Origin: Limnoperna fortunei
Lineage: Eukaryota; Mollusca; Bivalvia; Mytilida; Modiolidae
NCBI GenBank assembly: GCA_944474755.1
Contig: OX104123.1
Location: 21,843,083 to 21,907,082 of the forward strand
Reading direction: 5' to 3'
DNA length: 64,000 nucleotides
Part shown: one piece after another, positions 11,297 through 22,773 of the stretch
Layout: each line of letters opens with the position of its first letter
Numbering within the stretch: position 1 is the first letter of the stretch
The notes under the pieces: model-generated
The model's database searches: none
What the model was told of the DNA's origin: nothing
Seen by the model: the letters and a program-made list of their open reading frames with translations, nothing else
Program-made: the position numbers and the translations under genes

Positions 11297-12000
11297 ACTG
11301 AGTGATAATCTCGCAATTTGAAATTCAACTTCTCTGTCAGGACAACAATAGAGGTAAAATAATAAAAGATAAATTTATACAAGTCGTGAGATCTAATGTA
11401 AATTACTCATATTTCTTTTGATGAAAAATCTTAATTATCTGTGTTTCAAATTGTTTGTTTGTACAACAGTTGCCTCTATACCATAAATCAGAATACTGAA
11501 AAATCGATCATTGAATAATTGGTTAGTTTCGTTTTGTACACTTTTCCACGTGTAAAGTGTTTTTCTCCGAAACTTGGAAGATAGACTACTCAACCGTTAA
11601 CTAATATCTGAACGCTAAAGGAAAATGAACAGAATAAAAATAATGTAGCATAATGGAGTTCCTTTTTATTCATACCTACCACCAACATATGAATATTTCA
11701 TCGAATTAAAATTAAATCTTTTACTTGCCGCCCCCCCCCCCCCCGTTAATGTTATTGTTGTGCATTGAGAAGATTTAACAATTATCTGCCGTTAAACCGA
11801 TGCATTTTCAAAACATGTTAATGCATTGCGGAAATTCGAGAGTACTGTCATAAATATATAATTTTCATTATTTATGATAGGAATAGGCATGTTATTAGAT
11901 ATTTTGAATTTTATCTGACAATCATAAAAATTAGTTTGTGCCCATTTTTTTAGTCGGACTGAAAGCCTTTTACAACAAAATCACGTAGTTTGTTCATTAG
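11297..12000. other. Non-coding AT-rich stretch with C14 homopolymer
   Basis: No gene seen. A run of 14 C occupies 11731-11744. The remaining text is AT-rich with no recognised element. Confidence 0.45.
11361..11366 (+). terminator. Candidate poly(A) signal AATAAA
   Basis: AATAAA 65 bases after the stop of the third OB-fold block. Supports that block being a terminal exon, but the motif is common in AT-rich DNA. Confidence 0.35.
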
Positions 12001-12002
12001 GG

Positions 12003-12066
12003 TGCATGCAAACTCGGTCCTTCTACTGAGATAACTCAGCCTGACTACTAAGACAACTCGGACCGT
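12003..12066. repeat. Left arm of a 4-kb-spaced inverted repeat
   Basis: AACTCAGCC then AAGACAACTCGGACCGT (near 12034-12065) recur inverted near 15953-15992 (ACGGTCTGAGTTGTCTT then GGCTGAGTT), in the same relative order with a 6-base difference in spacing. These may be terminal repeats of a transposon of about 4 kb (12003-15995). Confidence 0.4.
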
Positions 12067-12329
12067 CTATTGAATAAATATATACAATTTTTTAGTGGTA
12101 TATTATGTTGTTTGCATTTATAAGTAGAATGGGTGAGCAATGCAAAGTACATTGTTTAAGCTATATTATTAACCAATGGTGTTGAGAGATTTAATACATG
12201 TCGTCAATTCACGATAAAAATAATTAAAAAGAAATTGACTCAATAAACAAATTTTCAAAATAACGGTAAAAATATGTGTTGTTCTATTTGCATCAATATC
12301 AGAACGAAAAAAAGATATAGAAATATTTT

Positions 12330-12462
12330 TTCAAACAGCTTTAAAAAAATATGGAAATATTAGTGAAATGTTTATTTTTCAATTGTTCACTGTTTTTTTC
12401 CCAAACAGCTTTAAAAAGTAGGAAGATTTTCGTGTAATATTTACCTTTTAATTGTTCACTGA
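12330..12462. repeat. Two-unit tandem repeat, ~72 bp
   Basis: CAAACAGCTTTAAAAA ... AATTGTTCACTG occurs at about 12332-12391 and 12403-12462 with moderate divergence. Confidence 0.6.
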
Positions 12463-13004
12463 CAATCGCATTGAATGAATTTTGAAGTCAATATGTGGAA
12501 GTTGGAACTTTACATTACTACATAAAAAAATAATGATTACAATCCCGATTCAACACAAGAACATATCGAAATTTAGTACACATACTATTGCGATCCTGAC
12601 GTAAACCAATGATATGACAAAGATATTTATAGATTTAGTGAACCACACAATCAAGTAACAGATTGTCATTTCCGTATACTGTTCATCATTGAGTATATTT
12701 ACCGTCTTCCAGGGGAGGCGGTAATAAATAAAGCAAAAAGAAGAAATATATTTAATAAGCATATAGGGTAATATCGATCATTTTATTCATGAGATAAAGC
12801 CACGTGACTAGGCGGTTGAATACGTCGTTTTGACTTTGACGTTTACGTTGGCATAAAATAGTCAAATATCGTATTTTGACTATTTCAGGAACTTTTTTGA
12901 TGATTTTCTGTATACAAAAATACAGAGGAGGTTGTACCGTATCCATACCATGTATTTATACTTTCACTTTTAAAATGTCTATTTATAAATGATGAAGACA
13001 GAGA

Positions 13005-14412
13005 CAAGAGGCTCTCTAGAGCCTGTATCGCTCACCTGATTTATATAGGCAAAGAAGATGGCATATCCACATTGTCAAACTAAGTCCTGTAACTTTAAAT
13101 TTTTTACTGTTATAAATAACATGATCTTTGAGACCATCCAATGAATCCTGCTGTTTGGTTTCAATTGATTCAATAGCTTCAGACATTTTTCCTATATATA
13201 GGTTTACATGTAAAATTGATTCCTATAATTGCAGCCATTGTTGATTTTAGATCAAATGAGCAAGCATAAACTTTTAAGGGAACCATCCAATAAGTATTCA
13301 CATACAACAATATGGCTTGAATCAGCTTTGCAGTTCAGAAAAGTTGGCATTTGAAAAATATTCCTATAGAGTCCACTGTTAAAACTTTGTCTGTAATGGT
13401 AATGGTAAACACAAGTAGACCACCTTTACTCGTGTTAGCTAAAACAGTTTGTTGACCTTTAAGGGGCTATAACCAATTTAATTAATCACCCGACTACATC
13501 AATCCAATTTAGACTATTGTTTACATTTATTAAAGGGCCATAACCCCTATAAGGGGTCATCTGACATTCTTCAAAATTTCAGGGTAGGTAGATCTTGACG
13601 TGCTGATCAATTTTACCCTGTGCCAGAATTTTGATATCTGTCAACGTTTTTGAGTTATTTGCAAAAAACTGCTGTTTTACCCCCCTGTTCTATTTTTAGC
13701 AACGGCGGCCATGTTTTTTATCGGATCAATTTAAAATGAGGATCGTTTGTAGCCAACATGTCATTTATAATTCCTATCAAGTTTCAGTCAAATTGGTTCA
13801 GTAGTTTCAGACAAGAAGATTTTTGAAATTGTTAACGGACGGTTCGCAATCTATAAGGGTAAAACCACTATTTCTGGCATTTAAGAGGCCATTGCCCCTA
13901 TAAGGGGTCATCTGACATTTTCAACCCATGACAATTTTGTAGAGCTTACTTAGCTGAACAATATGCAATTGAAATAACTTCAATATCTTATATAGTTCTT
14001 GAGATATAAGACAAAATTAGTGCAAAACTCAGAAAAAATCAAGAAAAGGGGCAATAACTCCCACATGGTTTGTTGGAATTTCTTCAAAATTTCAGGATAG
14101 GTAGATTTTCACGTGCTGATCGCTTTTACCCTGTGCCAGAATTTTGATATCTGTCACCGTTTTTGAGTTATTTGCAAATAACTGCTGTTTTACCCCCCTG
14201 TTCTATTTTTAGCAATGGCGGCCATGTTTTTTATAGGATCAATTTAAAATGAGGATCGTTTGTAGCCAACATGTCATTTATCATTCCTATCAAGTTTCAG
14301 TCAAATTGGTTAAGTAGTTTCAGACAAGAAGATTTTTGAAATTGTTAACGGACGACGACGGACGCATAGTGATGGCATAAGCTCACATGGCCTTCGGCCA
14401 GGTGAGCTAAAA
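13005..14412 (+). mobile_element. Non-autonomous element with GCTCACCTG/CAGGTGAGC ends
   Basis: It starts CAAGAGGCTCTCTAGAGCCTG..GCTCACCTGA and ends with a hairpin GCTCACATGGCCTTCGGCCAGG then GTGAGCTAA. No transposase-like frame is present. The interior contains a ~290-bp unit (13555-13842) repeated at 14060-14353, with phrases such as GATATCTGTCA, CTGTTTTACCCCCCTG and GAGGATCGTTTGTAGCC. The 3' hairpin followed by CTAA is reminiscent of Helitron/Helentron ends, while the matching termini also fit a MITE; I cannot decide. Related copies lie at 9820-10400 and 49086-49717. Confidence 0.65.
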
Positions 14413-15106
14413 AAGCTGTTTTCGTCAGTTTTTCTACATATTAACAGTACGTCACGCTACATATTTTTAAATGGCGTTGGAACTTTGTTTGCTAATAATA
14501 GGTTTGAACAGCCAAAACATTTATTAATGTGTATGTAACTATGTATCAATTTTTGAAGTTTAATTTTTGCTTATGTTTCCTTATGTACGTATTAAGCAAC
14601 GTCAAAACAAATATGGCGATTATGTAAATGAGGTAAAATACCATAATTTCTACATATGGCTAAAATATATATTAAAGCTTTAAAGATAGGAAGACAAGAT
14701 CATTTCTTTTAACGCGTTTTGGGCATTTTAGCGCGTCTTTTAACTGTTTTTTTTTATAAATCAACTTTATAATAAGTCATATAAAAATCGTGACAGGTAG
14801 AAATGGTTCTTGACAACTTAAAATGAATCAGGGACAGTCTAGTATAGACTGTTCGTGAATGAACTAAAAATTATACTTTGGCTTTGCTTTGCGTAGAATA
14901 TCCAATTGAGTGTAGATATTAAACATTGCACGTCAATTGTATATATATTTTATTTATAACATGAAAATAAAGCATCAATTTTACTATATCTCACATTAAT
15001 TTACAAAATATTACAAAGCAAGTAGTATATTTAAAAAAGGCAGTCGACACATTTAACTGTTAGAGGCGTATGTAAAGTAGAAAGGAAAATGAACAAACTG
15101 CAACAA
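14413..15106. other. Non-coding AT-rich stretch
   Basis: I see no gene or recognised repeat here. Confidence 0.45.
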
Positions 15107-15497
15107 TAAGATTGATTGATTGGATGTCTGCTTTACGTCCAGCGATCAGTATTTCAGTATATTCAGGACGGGAACAAGTTAACAATCAATCAATCAACGG
15201 AAAATATGGGTGATTGCCACTGGAAAAGTATGGAGTTTTAGGTAGGGGCGGAAAATTTAGCCTTTTGTAGCGGCTACAATGAGCCTACTGTTTTTCGAAA
15301 TCTACAAAAGGCGTCTTTATCGTGCAAGGAGCGTGGCACTCTCCAAACACGTTATCCACTACGGTCCGCGGTCAGGCTTTCCGTATTATGACCTGACAAC
15401 CCCCCCCCTCCTAAAAAGAGAGGGTCTCACCTATCCGCCACCCGGGGACGCTCTGTGGGTCGAGCACTAGGAACCCTCCCAGTATGGTCCCAGCAAC
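15107..15497 (-). mobile_element. SINE-A, near full-length
   Basis: On the minus strand it reads GCTGGGACCATACTGGGAGG (head), GTGCTCGACCCACAGAGCG, a GGTTGTCAGGTCATAATACG box, CTGACCGCGGACCGTAG, TGCACGATAAAGACGCC, then the tail CGTCCTGAATATACTGAAAT ... CTGGACGT..CATCCAATCAATCAATC at 15107-15170. The tail is the same as that of the LINE copies. No protein is encoded. I see no clear tRNA-type A/B box in its head, so the promoter type is open. Confidence 0.75.
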
Positions 15498-16870
15498 AAT
15501 AAGTAAAGATTTATCAAAGAAAGAAAGAGACAAGAAACAGTAACGTTTTCTCTCATTACTGTTAGTAGGGGACGTACTTAATAAACATGCTGTGAACTGT
15601 ATCCAATCAAAATAAGACTTAGAAGGTTGCTACATTGATGTTTTAATCATGGACCTTTGAACATGTTATTAAACAATAACAAGGTATTATTAAAAAGACA
15701 TTTTGCAATTAGAGCTCCATCTCCTGTCTGCACGTGAATGACGACGGACGCAAAGAAAGAAGATAGATATTAACGGCTTTAAAAATCATAGAGCTAACAA
15801 TAAACTTATTGAAATATCCCCAATGAAAAGCTATTTCAGAATTTGAAGCCCACAATAGTAAATAAAAAAATACAAACCTTTCTATGTTACCATGGGTATG
15901 CGTCTTTTAGTTCAAAGGTAACAATTCTAAAATATACAGACTGCGTTGTAAAAATACGGTCTGAGTTGTCTTTGGGCTGAGTTGTCTTATTTTTTTTTAC
16001 ACACGTGTTCATCTTCTGAGGTCATTATATATGCAATATCACTACATAAACTTGATTTTTTACTTTTAAATATTATTTGTCAATAACAGCATATAGTACT
16101 TATAAATAAACGAAAAACAAAGGGATAGTAAGGATAGACCATTGAACTTCGAAGTTTTAACTGTAACAAACAAGCTTGTGTGCAGATAAACTTTGAAACC
16201 ATGAAAGATGTCAGAAAACAGATAAAAGGTCAAAGAACAAGATAATTTTCTTATTTTTGGTATTTATTATAAATAGCAATGTATCAATACCAACAACATA
16301 TATATCAATAACTACAACAGATATTTACACAAGATCTTAACTGATGATCATTTTTGACCAAAATCTAAATGCAAGAGGTCAAGGTCATCCTTTATTTTTT
16401 GAATTTTTCTTTTTCATAGATATAAAATGGTTAATCCTAATAAATGGTTTCTTTTTTTGCATCAAATATGTAAAGATCAAAAAGACGGTCATTATCATTT
16501 TTGTAGATTCGTGCATTTTTTATGACCTTTTTATTTCGATTACTATCCGAATGGTTTTTTCTTTCGTTTGTTTACTTTGAAAATAAGATTCAATTTCAAT
16601 AGAACTAAGGTCAAGGTCATTTCTGCAATAAATGAAAAGCCTATCATTTGTTCGGTAGAACCAATAAACGTATATTTTACACAAATATTTTGTTCACCAC
16701 ATGCTCTTGTATTAGATCAACATAGACAATGCATTTTGGGTTTGTATGTTTTGACCTAGTATCGGGTTGAACAAAAAAAAAACATGTAGTATTAGTGTGA
16801 CCCATGTATTATGGGCTAACTTTGACCCGGTTAATTGCCTTCTCAAACCAGTGTAATCTGATTTCTATGT
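15498..16870. other. Non-coding stretch with AGGTCA half-sites
   Basis: No gene supported. AGGTCAAGGTCA near 16376-16388 and AAGGTCAAGGTCA near 16606-16619 are direct nuclear-receptor-type half-sites, as in the MITEs at 22.3 and 24.9 kb. The right arm of the inverted repeat lies at 15946-15995. Confidence 0.4.
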
Positions 16871-16877
16871 TTACAAT

Positions 16878-17113
16878 ATGCCGCACAAGTCAAATAGAAT
16901 AGCAGAAAGGAGAAGACTGGATAGTCGGACTTCGGATGAAATGGATCCATCAACAACCCGCTATACGGATAAAACAACTGAAGCATTGTCAGAAGCTGTA
17001 ACTGCCAAAGTATTACAAAATTTCAAGACAATGGGATATTTACTTCAAAGATACAGGTTGTAGTTAGTAGTCCTTGCACACCGATGCAGGCACCTAGAAC
17101 ATTGAACAACACA
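16878..17113 (+). pseudogene. Unassigned coding fragment, possible retroelement ORF start
   Basis: An ATG-initiated frame of 61 codons (16878-17063), polar with many K, R, S and T, reads MPHKSNRIAERRR and then ..EALSEAVTAKVLQNF. Shifting by one base near 17055 gives SSPCTPMQAPRTLNNTEGNT, ending at a donor-like CAG/GTATG at 17112. The two frames together look like one broken N-terminal region of a retroelement gag-like protein, but no domain is recognised. It is equally possible that this is chance. Confidence 0.25.
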
Positions 17114-17850
17114 GAGGGTAATACATCAGGTATGTTTTTCCATTTTTACCAATTAGTCTATCTTCACACACCAGTGGTAACGATTCTGATGATTTAATGC
17201 GAATTCAAGCGAAATTATTTAATTGCTCAATGATACCAATGTTAATTTTGGTACAGCGTCATACACTCCAGTAGACAGACCACTGTACGCTGAAATTTAA
17301 GTACAATTACACGAAAAAAAATTAAACATTAGAAATGTCTGACATTTCGGTTAATCAACGGCCTTCTGAATCAAGTTTCACTTTGAAGTTCATAATCATA
17401 GGGTTAGCCTCGGACAGAAAAAGAAAGTTTGTAAATATACATAAATGGACCGATTGTTTTGCGATGAAGAGAAGAGGTAGTCCAAACCACCTACTTTAGT
17501 AGATTTGACCATTTTTGCTGATCTTTTTGTCAAATATATATAGATGTTAGTTGTAGACATGATATGTAAAATGAAGGTGCATTTTCTTGGAAAAAAGTGC
17601 AGCATGACAGATAACTGAAAATACACAAGTTGCATCTCGAAATCTGTTTAAATTGTGCTACAAGACACTGGGAAACGGACTAGGGCAAAACGAAACGGGT
17701 GCGAACAGCATGCGTGACGCTAATGCCTGTTACCTTTCTTGACCATAAAAAAGCGAATACGTACTTCAAATTGAACATCAATCAAACATTGTTTAAAATA
17801 TTGGTTAAACGTATGCAGGAAAAATTAAAAAAATTGAAATTGAACAATAA
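17114..17850. other. Non-coding AT-rich stretch
   Basis: No gene or recognised repeat. Short frames on both strands lack any domain. Confidence 0.4.
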
Positions 17851-18212
17851 TGTGTCGTTGGGACACAGATGCCCCCGCTAAATGAAGTGCCAAACAGGAA
17901 GTAGTTGTCCCGACAGGTCTAAAGTAGCTTAGGGCATACAACTGAACCACCCTGCCAAAATTCAAATTATCCTATGCACGGTTTCTGAGAAAAGCTTGAC
18001 GGAAATTCGGACGGACGGACGTACGTACAAATGCAGTCCCAAACAAAAATTAGTTGTCCGACAGGTCAGAAAGTCGCTTAGGACGTACAACTTGTGATAC
18101 TGAACCACCCTTGCTCTCATGTAAGATTTCTGAAAAAAGCTTGACGGAAATTCGTACGGACGAACGGACGGGAGTAAAACTTAATGCCCCCCACATGTAG
18201 TCGCGGGGGAAT
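17851..18212 (+). mobile_element. MITE-like element, GCCCCCGC/GCGGGGG ends
   Basis: Begins GTGTCGTTGGGACACAGATG then CCCCCGCTAAATGAAG and ends GTCGCGGGGGAATAAAA. Inside are two diverged repeats of AGTAGTTGTCCGACAGGTC, CTTAGGACATACAACTTG, CTGAACCACCCTGCC and TTCTGAGAAAAGCTTGACGG, followed by CGGACGGACG tracts. No transposase. Same family as 21051-21474. Confidence 0.7.
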
Positions 18213-18399
18213 AAAAACTACGTGCTTTCTTTTAACTCTATGGCACTGCATATCATCACTCTACCAATCATTCTATTGATAAATAAATGTTAAATGTCGA
18301 TTTTTTATTGTAAACAAATACATTTTCGTTCAGATTTATCATGTTTTTAAATGAAGGAATTCATTAATTTTCTGGCTTCCATCTGTTGCCTTCACACCT

Positions 18400-18640
18400 C
18401 ATTTGTCGGAACAGTCAGAACATCTAGGCAGGTACGCAGCCTTGGGTCTGCGAGTACTGCGGTAAAGGGTTCGGGTCTCGCTGTGGGCAGCGTGCACTCG
18501 ACTCCAATTTTAGTGTTGTTGCCCACTAAAGTTGGTAGCTGCCAAGAAAAAGGAAGCAGATTTTGACATGCGCATCACTCCGAGACTGCGGAGTGGCAGG
18601 GATAGCTCACACTGGTGGGAACCATCACATTATTTCTTAT
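18400..18640 (+). repeat. tRNA-derived SINE fragment (SINE-B type)
   Basis: GGGTTCGGGTCTCGC (18467-18481) is a B-box-like motif, and the following GTGCACTCGACTCCAATTTT matches the body of the SINE at 41300-41500. The head and tail are poorly preserved. Confidence 0.45.
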
Positions 18641-19308
18641 TGCAGGTAGGATCATTTATATAACCACTCTCAAACTTCATGACCTTGTAACTCTATTGTC
18701 AAACTATATTAGTGTGATTCTGGTGGGGTCTCGCGATATATCTGGATACAAGATCCTAGATTTAAAGCAACATTGTGAATACCTATAGTGATTTTAAACA
18801 ATATTCACATCTTGTGATATTTCGAATCAAATCAATGTCAAGTGTTTTGACAGTTGGGCGATGGCCGATTTTGTCATTTCAATTGCGCTACTAATTTATC
18901 AATCAATTTACTTTGTTTTGTTGACTTATTTTCGTTTGGAATTGTGTGTTATTGCAGTGTATAATTATACAGTGTATAGCTTGATCATGGAACAATAAAT
19001 AATTAAAACATAGATAATTAGTAAATGTTGTAAGGTACAGTTAATGACACTACCTGGGGTGTAGAGTCTATTTTATTTAAATTACTGGAATACAGAGATG
19101 GGGAATTGTATAGACCATTAGATTTTAGTAGGCATGCCATAGTTAATAGTACTCCATTATAGTTAAATATAGTTTATTTCCGTTTGTGTTACTTCCCCAC
19201 CCGAACCGGTTGGAAAAGAATAGTCTCGCCGACACCGAGAGTAAAGGTGGAATGTTGTGGAGATAGCCCGGTACTAGGGTGGGGACATTCCGATTAGATA
19301 GAAAGAAA
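18641..19308. other. Non-coding AT-rich stretch
   Basis: No gene seen. A less AT-rich patch at 19195-19295 (CCCCACCCGAACCGG ... GGGTGGGGACATTCC) is unassigned. Confidence 0.4.
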
Positions 19309-19690
19309 AGTTTATTGATCGAATGTCTGCTTTACGTCAATTGAGCAGTATTTCAGCTTTATTAAGGACGCGAATTCAACGGAAAATGGGGCTGGGATGG
19401 GATACAGAGGAACACAAGTTAGATTGCCATTGGGAAAGTGTGGAATTTTGGGTAGGGCCTTTTGTAGCAGCTACAATGAACCTACTCTTTTTCGAAATCT
19501 ACAAAAGGAATCTTTAACGTGCAAGGAGAGAGGCACTCTCCAAACATGTTGCCCACTATGGTAGCGGCCAGGCTTTCCGTATTATGACCTGATAACCCCC
19601 CAACGAGAGGGTCTCCACTATCCGCCAAACGGGGACGCGCTGGGCTTCTCTGTGAGTCGAGCACTGGGAACCGTCCCAGTATGCTAAAAT
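19309..19690 (-). mobile_element. SINE-A, near full-length
   Basis: Same layout as at 15107-15497 on the minus strand: CATACTGGGACGGTTCCC head, GTCAGGTCATAATACGG, CTACAAAAGG, TTGTAGCTGC, then the tail with CTGCTCAATTGACG..GCAGACATTCGATCAATAAAC. The tail is partly diverged (TTTATTAAGGACG instead of ATATTCAGGACG). Non-coding. Confidence 0.75.
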
Positions 19691-19960
19691 GTAACTAATA
19701 AAATCAGAATAACGAGTTCGGTTGTTGGTTCGAATATTAATACAATAATGCAATACAACACTTAAAAGAAAATACAATGCTGAATATATTATTACCTTTA
19801 GATTTCTGCGGTGTTAACTAACTTATGGCACAATTAAGTACAATCGTTACGTCAGTCACAATCATGTTATTGTTGTGTCTTCTTCAGTTAAAATTAACAC
19901 TGAATGGAGTTTGTATTGATTATATATGTTTGATCTCTACTTTATTTCTTTGCATTTTAG

Positions 19961-20613
19961 GAAGCGTCAAACACGAATTTTAGAACAAACGAATATTTCA
20001 ATTTTCTTCAAACAACGAAATTTGATGCTGAAGAAAAAGTACGTTCACAGTATTTCAGATAAGAGCCATTAAATCCTTTAACTTTCTTCTTTTCTCTACA
20101 GATTAAAATTAAATGTTTTTTTCGTATCTTCAAGATGTCGTGATAGTTAGAATTTCGGAGCTATTCAAATATCCAAGTTCTGGTAGAACAAAATATACCG
20201 AAAGTATTGAGCATTGAAAATCACTCCATAATTAGACTGTCATTATTCAGAAATAAAGGAGTAATTGACACAGTTGTCGAGGGACACATTTACAAACTGA
20301 TGTATGTGCTGATTTATGAAACATATGGTGTAGAATTGAAACCTACAACTGTGGTAAATGCTTTTTTCTCATATACTTGTTCATATTTATTGTGTTTCAA
20401 TATATACTTAAAAAATTGCTATCGTATGTTTAACGTTTTTTACACATTAGTTGTAAAACTATGTGGAAAAGGAAATGAAATTGCAAATGAAAATAAGAAC
20501 ACCTTCATATGATGAATATCTGAAAGAAGAATTTCATAGGTAGATGAACTTCTCATTGCAGATTTTGAAAAGAGAATTTCTTGAAATGGAATGGGGAACA
20601 ACTCTGAAATAAT
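19961..20613 (+). pseudogene. Second RPA-like OB-fold exon cluster
   Basis: Exon-like block 19961-20038 (acceptor TGCATTTTAG, donor GTACGT) gives 26 codons. A block near 20102-20344 (acceptor TCTCTACAG, donor GTAAAT) contains, after a frame change near 20180, HSIIRLSLFRNKGV, VEGHIYKL and GVELKPTTV, which follows the RPA OB-fold order of an 'LW/LF' strand, a 'G..Y' turn and 'G..Lk.T'. A last block from 20562 (acceptor CTCATTGCAG) gives 16 codons to a TAA at about 20610, and AATAAA lies near 20708. It would be a paralogue of the cluster at 10.5-11.3 kb. The frame is not continuous, so pseudogene or sequence error. Confidence 0.35.
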
Positions 20614-21050
20614 AGTCTCTTGAATGTTCTGAGGAAGCTCTATTAAAGAGGCAACTACATTTATGTTGTAATTTACTAAAGTTTAACAAAACGTCAGATC
20701 ATGTATTAGAATAAAAACAAGACCTTTATATATCCACTCCTAATTCTGATATTTGAAACCAGATTAGTCTCTCTGCAGAATATTTTATTTAAGAGAACTT
20801 AGCCTTCATTCTTGTAAAAAAACTGGAGCAAATGAAACAAATCTTTTATGAAATCATCGCAAGAATGGTCCCTACAACTAAAGAAGTTGTGGTGTGCTTT
20901 GTTACTGAAAAAAGTTAATACCACTTCTTGTTTGCTGTGATAGTACTTTTGAACACTAAAGCAAGTATAAACATGTTTGTCACATTTTTCTCAGCAATTA
21001 GCAATGCTATCAATTTAAGAATTTTCATTGATAATCAAAAAATCGAAGAA
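20614..21050. other. Non-coding AT-rich stretch
   Basis: Likely 3' flank of the OB-fold cluster; otherwise nothing recognised. Confidence 0.4.
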
Positions 21051-21474
21051 TGTGTCCATGGGACACAGATGCCCCCGCTAAATGAAGTCCCAAACAGGAA
21101 GTAGTTGTCCGACAGGTCTGAAAGTTGCTTAGGACATACAACTTGTGATACTGAACCACTCTGCCAAATTTCAAATTGTTCTCATATACGGTTTCTGAGA
21201 AAAACTTGACGGAAATTCGTACATACGGACGGACGTATTTACGTACAAATGAAGACCCAAACAGGAAGTAGTTGTCCGACAGGTCTGAAAGTCGCTTATG
21301 ACGTACAACTTGTGATACTGAACCACCCTGCCAAATTTCAAATTGTTCCCATGTACGGTTTCTGAGAAAAGATTGACGGAAATTCGTTCGCACGTACGTA
21401 CGTACGGACGGACATGAGTAAAACTTAATGCCCCCCGACATGTCGTCGCGCCCGACATGTCGTCGCGGGGGCAT
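21051..21474 (+). mobile_element. MITE-like element, GCCCCCGC/GCGGGGGCAT ends
   Basis: TGTGTCCATGGGACACAGAT then GCCCCCGCTAAATGAAGTCC at the left and GTCGTCGCGGGGGCATAAC at the right. Two ~180-bp internal units (starting 21081 and 21252) share ACAGGAAGTAGTTGTCCGAC and TTCTGAGAAAA..TTGACGGAAATTCG and are separated by CGGACGGACGTA tracts. The long minus-strand frames across it arise from this repetition. No transposase. Confidence 0.75.
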
Positions 21475-22290
21475 AACAAAATGTTATTACAATTGCCTAG
21501 CGTAATGAATTTGTCACCATAACATTTTTATAACATTTTGTTGGAATATTTGAGCAAAGCCAAGTTAAAGCTCGTCCGCGGGCGGCGGATGGTGAAGACA
21601 ATATATAGAAGTTTCAAGTTCAGTTGGAGTGAGAAAATTCAAGATCAATATTTTATGACTTGTTGACATTATTTATTTATATTTACACTCAATGATTAAG
21701 GCCATTCGTTGGTCAGTCTGTGTCTATAATTTTGACAAAACACCGTCATTTGTATCGTCGCATAATCTTCTAGACTTGTGTATTATTTTTGTCAATGCTA
21801 TATTGTTATGTTTGTCGCACCGATACTTAATAAGGACACTTGCTATTGGAACAGGATAAATATCAAACACAACCAATCTAAAAACAGTACCCAGATGCAC
21901 ATGTTTGTAAATTTCTTGTTGGTTTTACCATTAACTCAATTGTTGATTCTTGATTTAAACAAATACTGTCACAGGAACGAGATGATGACATGTGATGTTT
22001 AACAAGTAAAAAATGTTCTTTTTTGTTGTGGTGTCTAATCTATTAGTTGTTGACACTGCACCATTGGGTCTCTTTCATGCATTTCTATTGGCAGATTTAA
22101 AACCTTGTTTTCTGTATACCTTAGTATTCATCTCTAGTGCTGTTTGATTTGCCTGTAGTTTCATCGGTTATCTTGGAGTGACAAGTTGTTTGTTAAAGTC
22201 TAATTTACTGCATCACTCAACATACTGAAAGCACTCCAGTTATAGATCTTAAAAACAATGGATAACTAGATATCGGTAAGATGGTACCCA
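21475..22290. other. Non-coding AT-rich stretch
   Basis: No gene or recognised repeat; a short 74-codon + strand frame at 21778-22002 has no domain. Confidence 0.4.
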
Positions 22291-22293
22291 TCT

Positions 22294-22773
22294 CCATGGG
22301 CCCCACCGACCTCGAGGTCAAGGTCAAAAACCATGATATGTGTGACACATCGCTTTAATATTATCTACCCACATTCCAAATATCAAAAGCCTACCTCAAA
22401 AGATAAAGGTACAACTCGGACATGAATTTGTCATTCAGTAAGCAAAAATGTGACCTTAAGGTCAAAGTTCAAGGTCAATAACTACGGTATGCGACACATC
22501 ACCTTGATATTATCCACTCACATTCCAAATATCAAAAGCCTACCTCAAAACATAAAAAAGTTACAGCCCGGACATGAATTTGTCATTCCGAAAGCAATAA
22601 TGTGACCTAAAGGTTAAAGGTGATCAACCACGGTATGCTACACTTCGCCTTTATATTATCTACACACATTCCAAATATCAAAAGATAAAAAAGTTACAGC
22701 CAGGATACAATTAGTACGGACGGACGGACAGACTGATCACTATAGGGCGTCCGCCACAAAGTAATGGGGCCCT
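22294..22773 (+). mobile_element. MITE-like element with GGGCCCCA ends and AGGTCA half-sites
   Basis: CATGGGCCCCACCGACC at the left is mirrored by TAATGGGGCCCTAATAA at the right. Three diverged internal units share ATTATCTACCCACATTCCAA, ATATCAAAAGCCTACC and TTACAGCC(C/A)GGA. The first two carry GACCTCGAGGTCAAGGTCA and TGACCTTAAGGTCAAAGTTC, clustered nuclear-receptor half-sites. Ends in ACGGACGGACGGAC. Non-coding. Confidence 0.6.

Noticed and set aside
21025..21474. 149- and 102-codon minus frames
   Set aside because: They lie within a MITE with internal repeats and consist of repeated text from those units.
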